Positions 1 to 6,561 of a stretch of DNA of 13,852 bases are shown piece after piece. Source of the stretch: Candidatus Latescibacterota bacterium (lineage in GTDB: Bacteria; Latescibacterota; UBA2968; UBA8231). Where the stretch lies: NCBI GenBank assembly GCA_003529325.1, contig DPVW01000011.1, positions 1-13,852 of the forward strand. Reading direction: 5' to 3'. Numbering within the stretch: position 1 is the stretch's first letter; the number at the start of each line of letters is the position of its first letter. The position numbers were made by a program, and so were the translations under genes. Below the pieces are notes generated by a model, which made no database searches, was not told the origin of the DNA, and worked only from the letters and a program-made list of their open reading frames with translations.

Positions 1-183
1 GAGGATCTGAAATGCTGTCTGCTCTGAAGCGGGCTCGCCATTATCGGGGTCATGCTGGGTGAAGTTCGACTGCACAGGAGCGGCCTCCCACACCGAATCA
101 TCGACGTCTCCATCGATTATTGGCGGCGTCGCCGTGCGCACAGCGTGCGCCGTGAGTTGTGGGTGGGCGAGCCATTGCTCCAT
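1..183 (-). CDS. CBM9-like / DUF5916-type protein, N-terminal fragment (runs off left edge)
   Basis: The minus strand is open from the stop codon at 283-285 to the window edge. From the ATG at 183 it gives 61 residues. Residues 17-25 read TATPPIIDG, followed by DVDDSVWEAAPV and then QHDPDNGEPASEQTAFQIL. This 'PPIDG-LDDxVW-xAP... GEPAxExTxxxxL' pattern is the start of the carbohydrate-binding family 9-like domain that precedes an outer-membrane barrel-like DUF5916 domain in many exported proteins. Recognition is from motif memory only. The start is uncertain: ATG at 183 is the only in-frame ATG, and GTG at 195 is possible. No signal peptide is visible, which is unusual for this family. The open frame continues upstream to 282 with plausible codon use (acidic, containing DAIFLLDATDDE) but has no standard start there. 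It lies downstream of, and on the same strand as, the duplicated-domain gene, whose stop is at 298-300. The rest of the protein is outside the window. Confidence 0.6.
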   Translation of the reverse strand, partial: MEQWLAHPQLTAHAVRTATPPIIDGDVDDSVWEAAPVQSNFTQHDPDNGEPASEQTAFQIL

Positions 184-297
184 GCGTGCATCCACCGAGT
201 CGGTCTCTGTCGGTTCGTGTTCGTCGTCGGTGGCGTCCAGGAGAAAGATCGCATCTGGACGGGGACGTTCTAATGTGGCCAGCTACATCCGCGAACG

Positions 298-1014
298 TCA
301 GACCGACCAGGTGGCGAAGTAGTCTGGCGCCCAGCGGCGTGCCAGATGAAATGTGCGGCGCTGGTAGCCGCCCGCCGCCGGCATGCCTTCGGCTTCAATC
401 CAGGCTTCGGCGCCGGCAAGGGTAGGAAACTCAAGGAGCCAGGCCAGATCACCGTCACCCCCAGCGCCGAGAAGTTGAAAGAGCTCACCGTGGAGCAGTC
501 CGTGCTCCTCGGCAACGGCCTGCAGACGCTGACTTCGTTGTCCATCACCACGCGTGCCTGCAGGCACCTGGTCTGAACCGTGCGTCCAACCCCCGAAGGC
601 GATGACGACGATGGTCCCCCTATCGACAGCAAGGGTCGGTACGACGCGGGGGTCCGCATTCGTTGCCGGTTCAGGCGCCGCGCGCTGGGGGAGCCAATCA
701 AGCGCCGACGGCATGCACCCGCGAGCCAATTCATACTCGTAGTACCCGTAGCGCCCGTATGGTGGCGCAACTTCGGCCTGCATCCAGGCTTCGGCGCCAG
801 CGAGGTCGGGGAATCCCATCGTCCACCAGCGTTGCCAGTCGCCCATAGGCGTCAGTAGGCGGTAGCCTTCGATGTTCAACAACCCGTGACGGGCAGCCAC
901 ACCAAGCATGAGGTCCACGTGCTCGTTTTGGAAGGCGGTCCGCTCCGCTGGGTCCAACTGGCTCCAGGATGGCAGGCGCCCCCCACGGTAGAGGATGACG
1001 ATGGGCTCTGACAT
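298..1014 (-). CDS. Hypothetical protein with two tandem copies of a small dimeric alpha/beta-barrel-like domain
   Basis: This encodes 238 aa built from two related halves, about residues 4-110 and 133-236, joined by a Pro/Ala-rich linker ([12 protein letters not shown]). Each half begins with a beta-strand ([18 protein letters not shown]), then has a helix ending in HGLL (residues 43-46 and 171-174), a strand ([19 protein letters not shown]) and a helix with the shared motif LAGAEAW (71-77 and 199-205). It closes with an aromatic strand ([16 protein letters not shown]). This order resembles ferredoxin-like YCII/ABM or DUF6616-type domains, but I cannot name the family securely. No signal peptide or membrane segment is seen, so it is probably cytoplasmic. 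ATG at 1014 is preferred over GTG at 1020 because the GTG overlaps the Shine-Dalgarno sequence. It is divergent from msrB. Function is unknown; a small-ligand or monooxygenase-like role is only a structural analogy. Confidence 0.8.
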   Translation of the reverse strand: MSEPIVILYRGGRLPSWSQLDPAERTAFQNEHVDLMLGVAARHGLLNIEGYRLLTPMGDWQRWWTMGFPDLAGAEAWMQAEVAPPYGRYGYYEYELARGCMPSALDWLPQRAAPEPATNADPRVVPTLAVDRGTIVVIAFGGWTHGSDQVPAGTRGDGQRSQRLQAVAEEHGLLHGELFQLLGAGGDGDLAWLLEFPTLAGAEAWIEAEGMPAAGGYQRRTFHLARRWAPDYFATWSV

Positions 1015-1019
1015 TTTCA

Positions 1020-1025
1020 CTCCTT
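1020..1025 (-). promoter_or_regulatory. Ribosome binding site deciding the start of the duplicated-domain gene
   Basis: Read on the minus strand the sequence is AAGGAG followed by TGAAA and ATG. The strong Shine-Dalgarno core lies 5 nt before the ATG at 1014. It overlaps the possible in-frame GTG start at 1020, which argues against that GTG. Confidence 0.7.
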
Positions 1026-1061
1026 TCGACAGGGCACTAAGTTAGCCGCGAACAGTAGTCT

Positions 1062-1089
1062 GACTCCAATCGAGTCCGACTCCAATCGA
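1062..1089. repeat. Direct repeat with embedded inverted repeat in the msrB upstream region
   Basis: GACTCCAATCGA occurs at 1062-1073 and again exactly at 1078-1089, a 16-bp period. The first copy with its spacer also makes a perfect 5-bp inverted repeat, GACTC-caatc-GAGTC (1062-1076). The pair ends 15 nt before the msrB start codon, between two divergent genes. This could be an operator for a regulator binding on one helix face at about 1.5 turns, or a small tandem duplication. The repeat is seen directly; the regulatory role is inferred. Confidence 0.55.
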
Positions 1090-1104
1090 ACGACAGGTGA
1101 GAAC

Positions 1105-1515
1105 ATGGCCAACAAGGTGGACAAGACGGACGAGCAGTGGCGACAGGAACTGACGCAGGAGCAGTACGAGGTGCTGCGGCAGAAGGGTACCGAACGCGCC
1201 TTCACGGGGAAGTATTGGGATCACAAGGAAACGGGTGCTTATCGCTGCGCCGGTTGCAGTGTTGAGCTGTTCACGTCCGACGCCAAGTATGACTCCCATT
1301 GTGGCTGGCCGAGTTTTACGGCGCCCACCGCTGAGGGGCATGTGGAGGAACATGTTGACGTCAGTCATGGCATGGAGCGCACGGAGGTCTTGTGCTCCTC
1401 CTGTGGCGGTCACCTCGGTCACGTATTCCCAGATGGTCCCACACCAGCAGGACTGCGCTACTGCATCAATTCTGCATCCATCGAATTCGACAACGGCAAA
1501 GAAGGGGGCAGCTGA
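1105..1515 (+). CDS. msrB: Peptide-methionine (R)-S-oxide reductase MsrB
   Basis: This 136-aa protein is of usual MsrB length and covers the whole domain. It reduces the R-epimer of methionine sulfoxide in proteins, using thioredoxin as reductant. The structural zinc site is two CxxC pairs, C48/C51 (RCAGC) and C97/C100 ([16 protein letters not shown]). The catalytic cysteine is C120 in [12 protein letters not shown], and the resolving cysteine is C66 in SHCGWPSF, so the enzyme should work by the normal two-cysteine cycle. No signal peptide is seen, so it is cytoplasmic. The start ATG at 1105 is preceded by a modest AGGTGAG. The stop overlaps the next start (TGATG at 1513-1517), so the exported amidohydrolase is likely translated from the same mRNA. 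Oxidative-stress control is plausible but is not shown by the sequence beyond the repeat upstream. Confidence 0.96.
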   Translation: MANKVDKTDEQWRQELTQEQYEVLRQKGTERAFTGKYWDHKETGAYRCAGCSVELFTSDAKYDSHCGWPSFTAPTAEGHVEEHVDVSHGMERTEVLCSSCGGHLGHVFPDGPTPAGLRYCINSASIEFDNGKEGGS

Positions 1516-2831
1516 TGGACAATCGATCGACGTGCTGGTCGCTGACTCGACGGTCTCTGGCGACACTGATACTGCTCGGTTGCTGCCTGGCAGCCCCCGC
1601 AGTGGCGCAACAGGAGTCGGCGGAAACAAGCTTCGAGTGGGATCTGCTATTGGCTGGTGGGCACGTCATGGATGTTCACAATGGCATCGATGGACTCTAC
1701 GACGTGGCCATCGCCGACAGTCAGATCGTCGCCGTGGGCGAAGGACTGGACCCGGCGTCGGCTGAGCGAGTTGTCGATGTGAGTGGCCTCTACGTCATGC
1801 CCGGTCTCATCGATCTGCACGTACATGTCTTCTGGGGGACTGGCACAGGGTATGCACGCGGCCGCAGTGGCTGGTCGAGTTATAGCGACAGTTATAATGC
1901 TGTGCGTCCAGATGATCATGCTCCGCGCGCCGGCGTCACGACGGTTGTCGACGCCGGCAGCTCGGGTTGGCGAAATTTCCCCACCTTCTACGACCGTGTC
2001 ATCAAGGGCTCGCGCACCCGCGTGCTCGCCTTTCTCAACATCGTCGGCGCCGGCATGAATGGTGGCCCTGCGGAGCAGGATCTGACCGACATGGATGGGC
2101 GACTCACGGGACAGATGGCAGAACGCTTCGACTCGATTGTCGGCGTCAAATTGGCCCACTTTCGTGGACCGGACTGGGAGCCGACACGGCGCGCTGTCGC
2201 CGCCGGGGAGGCAGCTGAGGTGCCGGTGATGGTCGACTTCGGCGGCTCGAAACCACCACTACCCTTCACACAATTGCTGCTGCAGGAGCTGCGTCCCGGT
2301 GACATCCTCACCCACTGTTATGCCGGTGTCGGCAGTCGTGAGTCGATCGTAGATCTGGACGAGGGCAAACTGCGCGATGTGGCATTGAAGGCAAGAGAGC
2401 GGGGGGTTCTCTTCGACGTGGGGCATGGAGGCGGCAGCTTTCGTTTTGATGTCGCCCTACCGGCTCTTCGCGCCGGTTTCTTTCCTAACACGATCAGCAC
2501 GGACCTGCATATCGGCAGTATGAATGCCGGCATGAAAGACATGGCGAATGTCATGTCCAAATTTCTCGCCATGGGTATGTCGTGGTCCGACGTTGTCGCT
2601 GCGTCCACATTGGTGCCAGCGCAGACCATCCAGCGCGAGGATCTAGGCCACTTGAGTGTCGGCGCCGTGGCAGATATCGCCGTATTCAGCCTGCGGGAGG
2701 GGCAATTCGGCTACGTCGACGTGCGCGGCAAACGGCTCTCGGGCACACAACGGGCGGTGGCAGAACTGACGATTCGCGCCGGTCGTGTGCTCTGGGATCT
2801 AAATGGACTCACGGCAGAACCTGCCGAATGA
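1515..2831 (+). CDS. Exported amidohydrolase/deacetylase-family metallohydrolase
   Basis: From the ATG at 1515 this is 438 aa; an open frame reaches further upstream but lies over msrB. The N-terminus is a signal sequence: TRRSLATLILLGCCLAAPAVAQQ has a basic start, a hydrophobic core and an AxA site before QQ. LLGC could instead act as a lipobox, and the twin arginine hints at Tat export. The mature part is a dihydroorotase-like TIM barrel. Metal ligands are H102/H104 (LIDLHVH), likely carboxylated K212 (VGVKLAH), H267 (THCYAG), H304 (DVGHGGGSF) and D330 (STDLH). The motif PVMVDFGG has Asp241 where relatives often have MVHIG; I recall this Asp in a secreted subgroup. It likely hydrolyses a cyclic amide or N-acyl amino compound outside the cytoplasm; the substrate is unknown. 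It is coupled to msrB by TGATG and ends 3 nt from the convergent next gene. Confidence 0.88.
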   Translation: MDNRSTCWSLTRRSLATLILLGCCLAAPAVAQQESAETSFEWDLLLAGGHVMDVHNGIDGLYDVAIADSQIVAVGEGLDPASAERVVDVSGLYVMPGLIDLHVHVFWGTGTGYARGRSGWSSYSDSYNAVRPDDHAPRAGVTTVVDAGSSGWRNFPTFYDRVIKGSRTRVLAFLNIVGAGMNGGPAEQDLTDMDGRLTGQMAERFDSIVGVKLAHFRGPDWEPTRRAVAAGEAAEVPVMVDFGGSKPPLPFTQLLLQELRPGDILTHCYAGVGSRESIVDLDEGKLRDVALKARERGVLFDVGHGGGSFRFDVALPALRAGFFPNTISTDLHIGSMNAGMKDMANVMSKFLAMGMSWSDVVAASTLVPAQTIQREDLGHLSVGAVADIAVFSLREGQFGYVDVRGKRLSGTQRAVAELTIRAGRVLWDLNGLTAEPAE

Positions 2832-2834
2832 GCG

Positions 2835-3725
2835 TCAGGCCTCTTCGAGGTCGAGACCGATCAGCCGATTGGCGTTGCGCCAGAGGATCTTGTCCAGAAC
2901 GTCGGTGGTGATGTGACCGTCGTCGCGTGCCTGGGTCAGCCACTCGATGTGCTGGAAGTCGAGTTCCACATCCGTGGCGTCGAGACCGAGCAGGATCCGG
3001 TCCTGGAATTGTTCGATGAAACCCCAGGTGAACTCGGGATCACGGGTCAGGGCGTTGAAACCGCTGCCAGCGGAGATGTCGCAGTTGAGTCCCGGATACT
3101 GACGCAGCAGACGTGGAATCGTACCCCCTGGGGCAATCGGGCCTTTCGGGTAGCCTTCTTTCTGATCGGCGGACAAGTCGCCACTGATCTCGCTCCAGAA
3201 GGAGCCGGAGTGGCCGAAGAAGACGAGATCGGGAAAGCTCTGCAATACACGCTCGAAGCGTGGCAGGAACAAGGTGTCGATGACACCATAGGTCTGCTTT
3301 TCCGGTGGGGAGGTATGAAATGTCACCGGAAAACCGATTCTCTCGCAGGCACCGAAGAGAGCCATCAGCTTGGGGTCGTCGAAGGGGAGTCGACAGGTGA
3401 GTTCGCCAAAACCGACGAAACCCGCCTTCTGGTAAAACTCGAGTCCCCAGAGGAAGTCGTCTACGGTTTGCCAATCGTGTCGCCGCGGGTCGATCTCGCA
3501 GAATGGGATGAAGCGCCCCGGATACCGTTCACAGATAGACAACACCTCCCCCATACTCTGGCGCTCGGCGGGGCCGTCGGCACTATTGAGTGGCAGGATG
3601 ACGGCCTTGTCGATGCCTTTCTCGTCCATGCGTTGCACCTGTTGCTCGGCGGACATGAAGGTCAGGCCATTGGCCTTTGGAATCAGTGGCCGGGCGTAGA
3701 CGTGGGCGTGGACATCGATAATCAT
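2835..3725 (-). CDS. Amidohydrolase-2 family (ACMSD-like) metal-dependent hydrolase
   Basis: This encodes 296 aa from ATG at 3725, beginning MIIDVHAHVY, the typical first strand of the family with H6 and H8 as metal ligands. The reading frame stays open upstream to 3962, but that extension (79 residues) matches no family feature and would overlap the divergent gene, so it is discarded. Other probable active-site residues are E108 (GFGELT), H137 (VTFHTSP), H172 (VFFGHSG) and D249 (LLGLDATD). These are the usual landmarks of PF04909 TIM-barrel hydrolases and decarboxylases. There is no signal peptide, so it is cytoplasmic. The ribosome binding site is weak (GGAG 11 nt before the start). The gene is divergent from the five-gene block at 3873-8723, sharing a 147-bp upstream region, so it may act on an intermediate of that block. 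That link is inference. The reaction (C-N, C-O hydrolysis or decarboxylation) is not determinable here. Confidence 0.88.
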   Translation of the reverse strand: MIIDVHAHVYARPLIPKANGLTFMSAEQQVQRMDEKGIDKAVILPLNSADGPAERQSMGEVLSICERYPGRFIPFCEIDPRRHDWQTVDDFLWGLEFYQKAGFVGFGELTCRLPFDDPKLMALFGACERIGFPVTFHTSPPEKQTYGVIDTLFLPRFERVLQSFPDLVFFGHSGSFWSEISGDLSADQKEGYPKGPIAPGGTIPRLLRQYPGLNCDISAGSGFNALTRDPEFTWGFIEQFQDRILLGLDATDVELDFQHIEWLTQARDDGHITTDVLDKILWRNANRLIGLDLEEA

Positions 3726-3872
3726 CGGGCCTGTAGCTCCGGTATTGAGTTGCGTCAGACATGCAACGGTCGCCGAGCCGGATGTCGGGCGCAAGGGCGA
3801 ACCCCTTGCCACGACACACTTGGCTGACGTTCGTGGGGGCGCAGGGACTGAAATCTTAAAGAGGAAAAATCC
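3726..3872. promoter_or_regulatory. Shared divergent promoter region
   Basis: These 147 bp separate the minus-strand amidohydrolase from the plus-strand five-gene block, so promoters for both must lie here or inside the neighbouring genes. A strong Shine-Dalgarno sequence (AAAGAGGAAAAATCC before ATG) sits at 3858-3872 for the plus-strand gene. I could not assign convincing -35/-10 boxes. The inverted repeat at 3792-3808 is the only clear structure. Confidence 0.55.
3792..3808. repeat. Perfect 6-bp inverted repeat (possible operator or hairpin)
   Basis: CAAGGG-cgaac-CCCTTG forms a perfect 6-bp stem with a 5-nt loop, and flanking GG/CC can extend it past a bulged G. It lies near the middle of the divergent region, 64 nt before the PPOX start and 66 nt before the amidohydrolase start. 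No T-run follows it on either strand, so it is not a classical terminator. A dimeric repressor site controlling both directions is a reasonable guess. Confidence 0.45.
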
Positions 3873-4430
3873 ATGAGCGACACCGTCGCCGTGCCCGCCA
3901 ATCGTTATCAGGAGAAGTTCGGAGCGCCCAGTGGGCGTGCCGTCACCAAAGTAGTGGATCATCTGGATGACTACGTGCGGACCTTCATCGCCAAGGCCCC
4001 ATTCGCCGTACTCGCCACCGCCGATGGGGACGGTCGTTGCGACGCGTCACCCAAGGGGGGGTATCCCGGTTTTACCAAGGTCCTCGATGAGCGCCATCTG
4101 CTGATTCCGGATGTGCGCGGCAACAAGCTGTTCCAGAGTTACGAGAACATCGACGGCAATGCGCATGTTGGGCTCATCTTCTTCATCCCCGGCATCGACT
4201 ACACGGCGCGGGTCAACGGTACGGCGCAGGTCGTCGATGAGGCTGACCTGAAGGCGCGGGGTATCTCGATGGAGGTCTTCGATCCGGATGACAATGCGGC
4301 GCTGTTGCAGGGCCTGCTGGTGGAAGTCGAAGAGGCCTACCCACACTGTCCACGGGCATTGAAATTTTCGCATCTGTGGGATACGGATGTGATTGCGACG
4401 AACGTTGAAAATCCGCCGGTGTCGCGGTAG
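3873..4430 (+). CDS. Pyridoxamine 5'-phosphate oxidase-family (MSMEG_1061-like) flavin protein
   Basis: This 185-aa protein has the split-barrel FMN-binding fold pattern: APFAVLATADGDGRCDASPKG (about 42-62), the strand HLLIPD (75-80), RGNKLFQSYENI (82-93), HVGLIFFIPG (98-107), ARVNGTAQV (112-120) and a C-terminal YPHCPRALKFSHLWD. The CDASPKGG and 'RGN...N' elements are what I associate with the MSMEG_1061 branch of PPOX proteins, which bind FMN (or F420 in actinobacterial relatives). Members are generally uncharacterised reductases or oxidases rather than vitamin B6 enzymes. No signal peptide is seen. The start is supported by AAAGAGG 8 nt upstream. It is the first gene of the five-gene block, 14 nt before the aminotransferase. 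It may supply a redox step, or may only be co-transcribed. The PLP link of its name should not be taken as a functional link to the PLP enzymes downstream. Confidence 0.85.
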   Translation: MSDTVAVPANRYQEKFGAPSGRAVTKVVDHLDDYVRTFIAKAPFAVLATADGDGRCDASPKGGYPGFTKVLDERHLLIPDVRGNKLFQSYENIDGNAHVGLIFFIPGIDYTARVNGTAQVVDEADLKARGISMEVFDPDDNAALLQGLLVEVEEAYPHCPRALKFSHLWDTDVIATNVENPPVSR

Positions 4431-4444
4431 GGGGGCCAAGCAAT

Positions 4445-5818
4445 ATGTCACGCAAACAACTCGCCCTACTTGGTGGCCGCCCCCTGGGTGTACCGACACC
4501 GGCGCCGCGCTGGCCTTTGATCGACAAAAATTCGGTTCGGCAGGTCGTCGATCTGCTGGAATCGGGGCACACCGTGGCACTGGGGCGCACCAGTGATGTG
4601 ATCCGCAAGGCGGAGGACAGTCTCAGTGCCTACCACGGTGACCGTCACGTACTGACCGTGAATTCGGGACACGCGGCGCTCATGTGTGCGCTCATGGGGT
4701 TGGAGATCGGCGATGGCGATGAGGTGATTACGACGCCATGTACGTGGGGGGCTTCCACGTCCTGTATTCTCGCGGTTGGCGCCGTGCCCGTCTTCGCCGA
4801 TGTCGATCGTGTCAGCGGCTTGCTGGACCCGAAAAAGATTGCAGAAGCGATCACGCCGAGGACGAAGGCGGTCCTTGTGGTGCATCTCTATGGCCAGCCC
4901 GCAGACATGCCGGCGATCAATCGCGTCGCCAAAAAGCACGGACTGAAGGTGATCGAGGACGGCAGCCAAGCCCATGGTGCACGTATTGGCGGCAAGGTGG
5001 TGGGCACATTCTCTGACGCGGCGGGCTTCAGCAGCATGGGCGGCAAGCTGCTGGCCACCTCCGAGGCCGGTTTTCTGGTAACACCACATGCGGATGTGTT
5101 CTGGAAAGCGGCGATGATGTGCCAACACTACGGGCGCAGTGCGGAACCCGGTTTCCCCGACGATCTCAAACCATACGTGGACAGTCTGGTCTACACCTTC
5201 CGTCTGAGTCCGTTGATCGCCGCGTTGTTCCCTGCTCAGGTCCGGCGTCTCGACGCCCAGGTGAAGGTGCGTGGTGAAAATGCGGCGATCTTCCGCCAGG
5301 CACTGTCGGCCTGCCGATTCATGAAAGTCCCACAGGATCGCAAGGGGGTCGAAGCGGGGTACTATATGCTGACGACGAACTTCTTGAGCGAAAAGGCAAA
5401 GGTCAGTCGCGACACGTTCCTGGCGGCGGTGAAAGCCGAAGGGGTGCAGGCTTTCGTCTACATACCCGAGGGCATCCAACACTGGCGGCGGTTGCGGTGG
5501 CAGGGCAACAAGGGTCCGGCCGCGCACTGGCAGGGCCAACTGCGACGGGCAAAGATCGATTATGGCGCGCGCCCATTGCCGAACTGTGACTACAAGGTGC
5601 AGCATGCCATCGAGTTGAGCTTCACCCGTTGGCACAAGCCGGCAAAGGGGGCCATGCAACGGCTGGCGGAGGTGTTTCTCAAGGTGGAAGATCAGATCGA
5701 CGCACTGCGCGAGTATGAAGCGCAGCAGGCGGAACAGGCCGATACCACGAGTCGAACGCTGAAGGAGGCGCAACGCGCAGCCTCGTCGTATCGGCGGGGA
5801 AAGGCAGGACGATCATGA
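4445..5818 (+). CDS. DegT/DnrJ/EryC1/StrS-family PLP aminotransferase
   Basis: This 457-aa protein is longer than the usual 370-400 aa of the family. It has LALLGGRP at the N-terminus, the cofactor loop NSGHAALMCAL (73-83), ITTPCTWGAS (95-104), VVHLYGQPADM (145-155), IEDGSQAHGA (170-179, with D172 expected to pair with the PLP nitrogen) and FSSMGGKLLATSEAG (195-209), where K201 is the predicted Schiff-base lysine. The usual 'GEGG' after the lysine reads SEAG. Family members transaminate keto-sugars or cyclitols, or make aminobenzoate-type starters. There are no nucleotide-sugar genes nearby, so a non-sugar ketone is possible. The C-terminus (about 410-457) adds a charged, Gln/Ala-rich, probably coiled-coil tail. 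ATG at 4445 follows a G-rich stretch. Its stop overlaps the start of the first oxygenase (ATGA at 5815-5818), implying translational coupling. Confidence 0.92.
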   Translation: MSRKQLALLGGRPLGVPTPAPRWPLIDKNSVRQVVDLLESGHTVALGRTSDVIRKAEDSLSAYHGDRHVLTVNSGHAALMCALMGLEIGDGDEVITTPCTWGASTSCILAVGAVPVFADVDRVSGLLDPKKIAEAITPRTKAVLVVHLYGQPADMPAINRVAKKHGLKVIEDGSQAHGARIGGKVVGTFSDAAGFSSMGGKLLATSEAGFLVTPHADVFWKAAMMCQHYGRSAEPGFPDDLKPYVDSLVYTFRLSPLIAALFPAQVRRLDAQVKVRGENAAIFRQALSACRFMKVPQDRKGVEAGYYMLTTNFLSEKAKVSRDTFLAAVKAEGVQAFVYIPEGIQHWRRLRWQGNKGPAAHWQGQLRRAKIDYGARPLPNCDYKVQHAIELSFTRWHKPAKGAMQRLAEVFLKVEDQIDALREYEAQQAEQADTTSRTLKEAQRAASSYRRGKAGRS

Positions 5819-6561
5819 GAGGGCTGACCGAGACGGAGCGTGTTGACTACGACCGAGACGGTTTTGTTGCCCTGGAAGGGTTGTTGTCCGTCGCCGAGTG
5901 CGACCGCTTCGTCGATCACATGCTCGATCTGCACGCCGGTCGCAAGGAACTGGACGGTTTCGAGCTGCGCCAACCTGGCGGCGCCAACGAATGGGGGCGC
6001 ACACACAACCAGCACGTGTACGACGAAATGGCGCTGCAGTATCTGCTGCTGCCGCAACTCGACCAACCCCTGCACGATTGTCTGGGTGACCATGCCGAGG
6101 GCATCCAGACCATGTACTTCTGGCAAGGTTCAGAGCAACGTCGTCACCAGGATCAATTCTACCTGCCCGAATGTATGTCGGCGTGGCTCGCATTCGTTGA
6201 TGTGAGCGTCGCCAGTGGCACCATCTGGGTGCAGCCCGGGTCACACAAACAGAGGCTTCTGACGAAGACAGATTTTCTCGATGGTGCCGAATTTCATGAG
6301 TGGGATTACAACGACGCCGTCGATGAGCAGTTCAGACGCAATGCCGCCAGTGGTGAAGTCGCCGAGGAAATTCCGGTGGAGGTAACCAAGGGCAGTGTCG
6401 TGTTTTTTGACGGGGTGCTCGTCCATCGTGGCGGCGAGATCCTGCGACCGGGAGTGCGGCACGTGCTGGCCAATCACTATATCCCCCATGGGTTCGACGA
6501 CTGGCCGCATTCGTCCTGGACTCGCTATGGTTTCGATGGTATATCGCGGAGGCATCCATGA
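5815..6561 (+). CDS. Phytanoyl-CoA dioxygenase (PhyH)-family Fe(II)/2-oxoglutarate oxygenase 1
   Basis: This 248-aa protein covers one complete PhyH domain. The N-terminus has the family's DYDRDGFVALEGLLS (11-25). The iron-binding triad is complete: H111 and D113 in RRHQDQFYLP, and distal H204 in VLVHRGGE. R215, 11 residues after H204 as in human PhyH, should bind 2-oxoglutarate. The connecting motif VQPGSHKQRLL (139-149) is also typical. Such enzymes hydroxylate unactivated C-H bonds using O2 and 2-oxoglutarate, and bacterial members act on many small molecules rather than phytanoyl-CoA. No signal peptide is seen. It overlaps the aminotransferase upstream and the second oxygenase downstream by 4 nt each, so the two oxygenases probably act in one pathway. 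The substrate is unknown. Confidence 0.93.
   Translation: MRGLTETERVDYDRDGFVALEGLLSVAECDRFVDHMLDLHAGRKELDGFELRQPGGANEWGRTHNQHVYDEMALQYLLLPQLDQPLHDCLGDHAEGIQTMYFWQGSEQRRHQDQFYLPECMSAWLAFVDVSVASGTIWVQPGSHKQRLLTKTDFLDGAEFHEWDYNDAVDEQFRRNAASGEVAEEIPVEVTKGSVVFFDGVLVHRGGEILRPGVRHVLANHYIPHGFDDWPHSSWTRYGFDGISRRHP

Noticed and set aside
52..425. Several short plus-strand open frames near the left edge
   Set aside because: They overlap each other and the minus-strand CBM9-like frame, have no ribosome binding sites and show no recognisable features.
1392..1514. N-terminal extension of the exported amidohydrolase to a start at 1392
   Set aside because: It would overlap msrB out of frame and bury a good signal peptide that begins at the ATG at 1515.
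2913..3827. 304-codon open frame on the plus strand, opposite the amidohydrolase-2 gene
   Set aside because: The minus strand carries the full set of metal-ligand motifs. The plus-strand frame crosses the gene start and the divergent promoter region and has no recognisable domain.
3811..3872. Possible sigma-70 promoter (TTGGCT at 3820-3825 with TGAAAT at 3849-3854)
   Set aside because: The spacing is 23 bp, too long for a normal promoter, so I did not call it.
3726..3962. N-terminal extension of the amidohydrolase-2 protein to a start at 3962
   Set aside because: The extension resembles no part of the family, would overlap the divergent PPOX gene, and the family normally begins at the M-x-x-D-x-H-x-H strand encoded from 3725.
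4466..5773. 435-codon open frame on the minus strand, opposite the aminotransferase gene
   Set aside because: The plus-strand frame has clear PLP-enzyme motifs through its length. The antisense frame shows no recognisable domain and is a by-product of GC-rich codon use.
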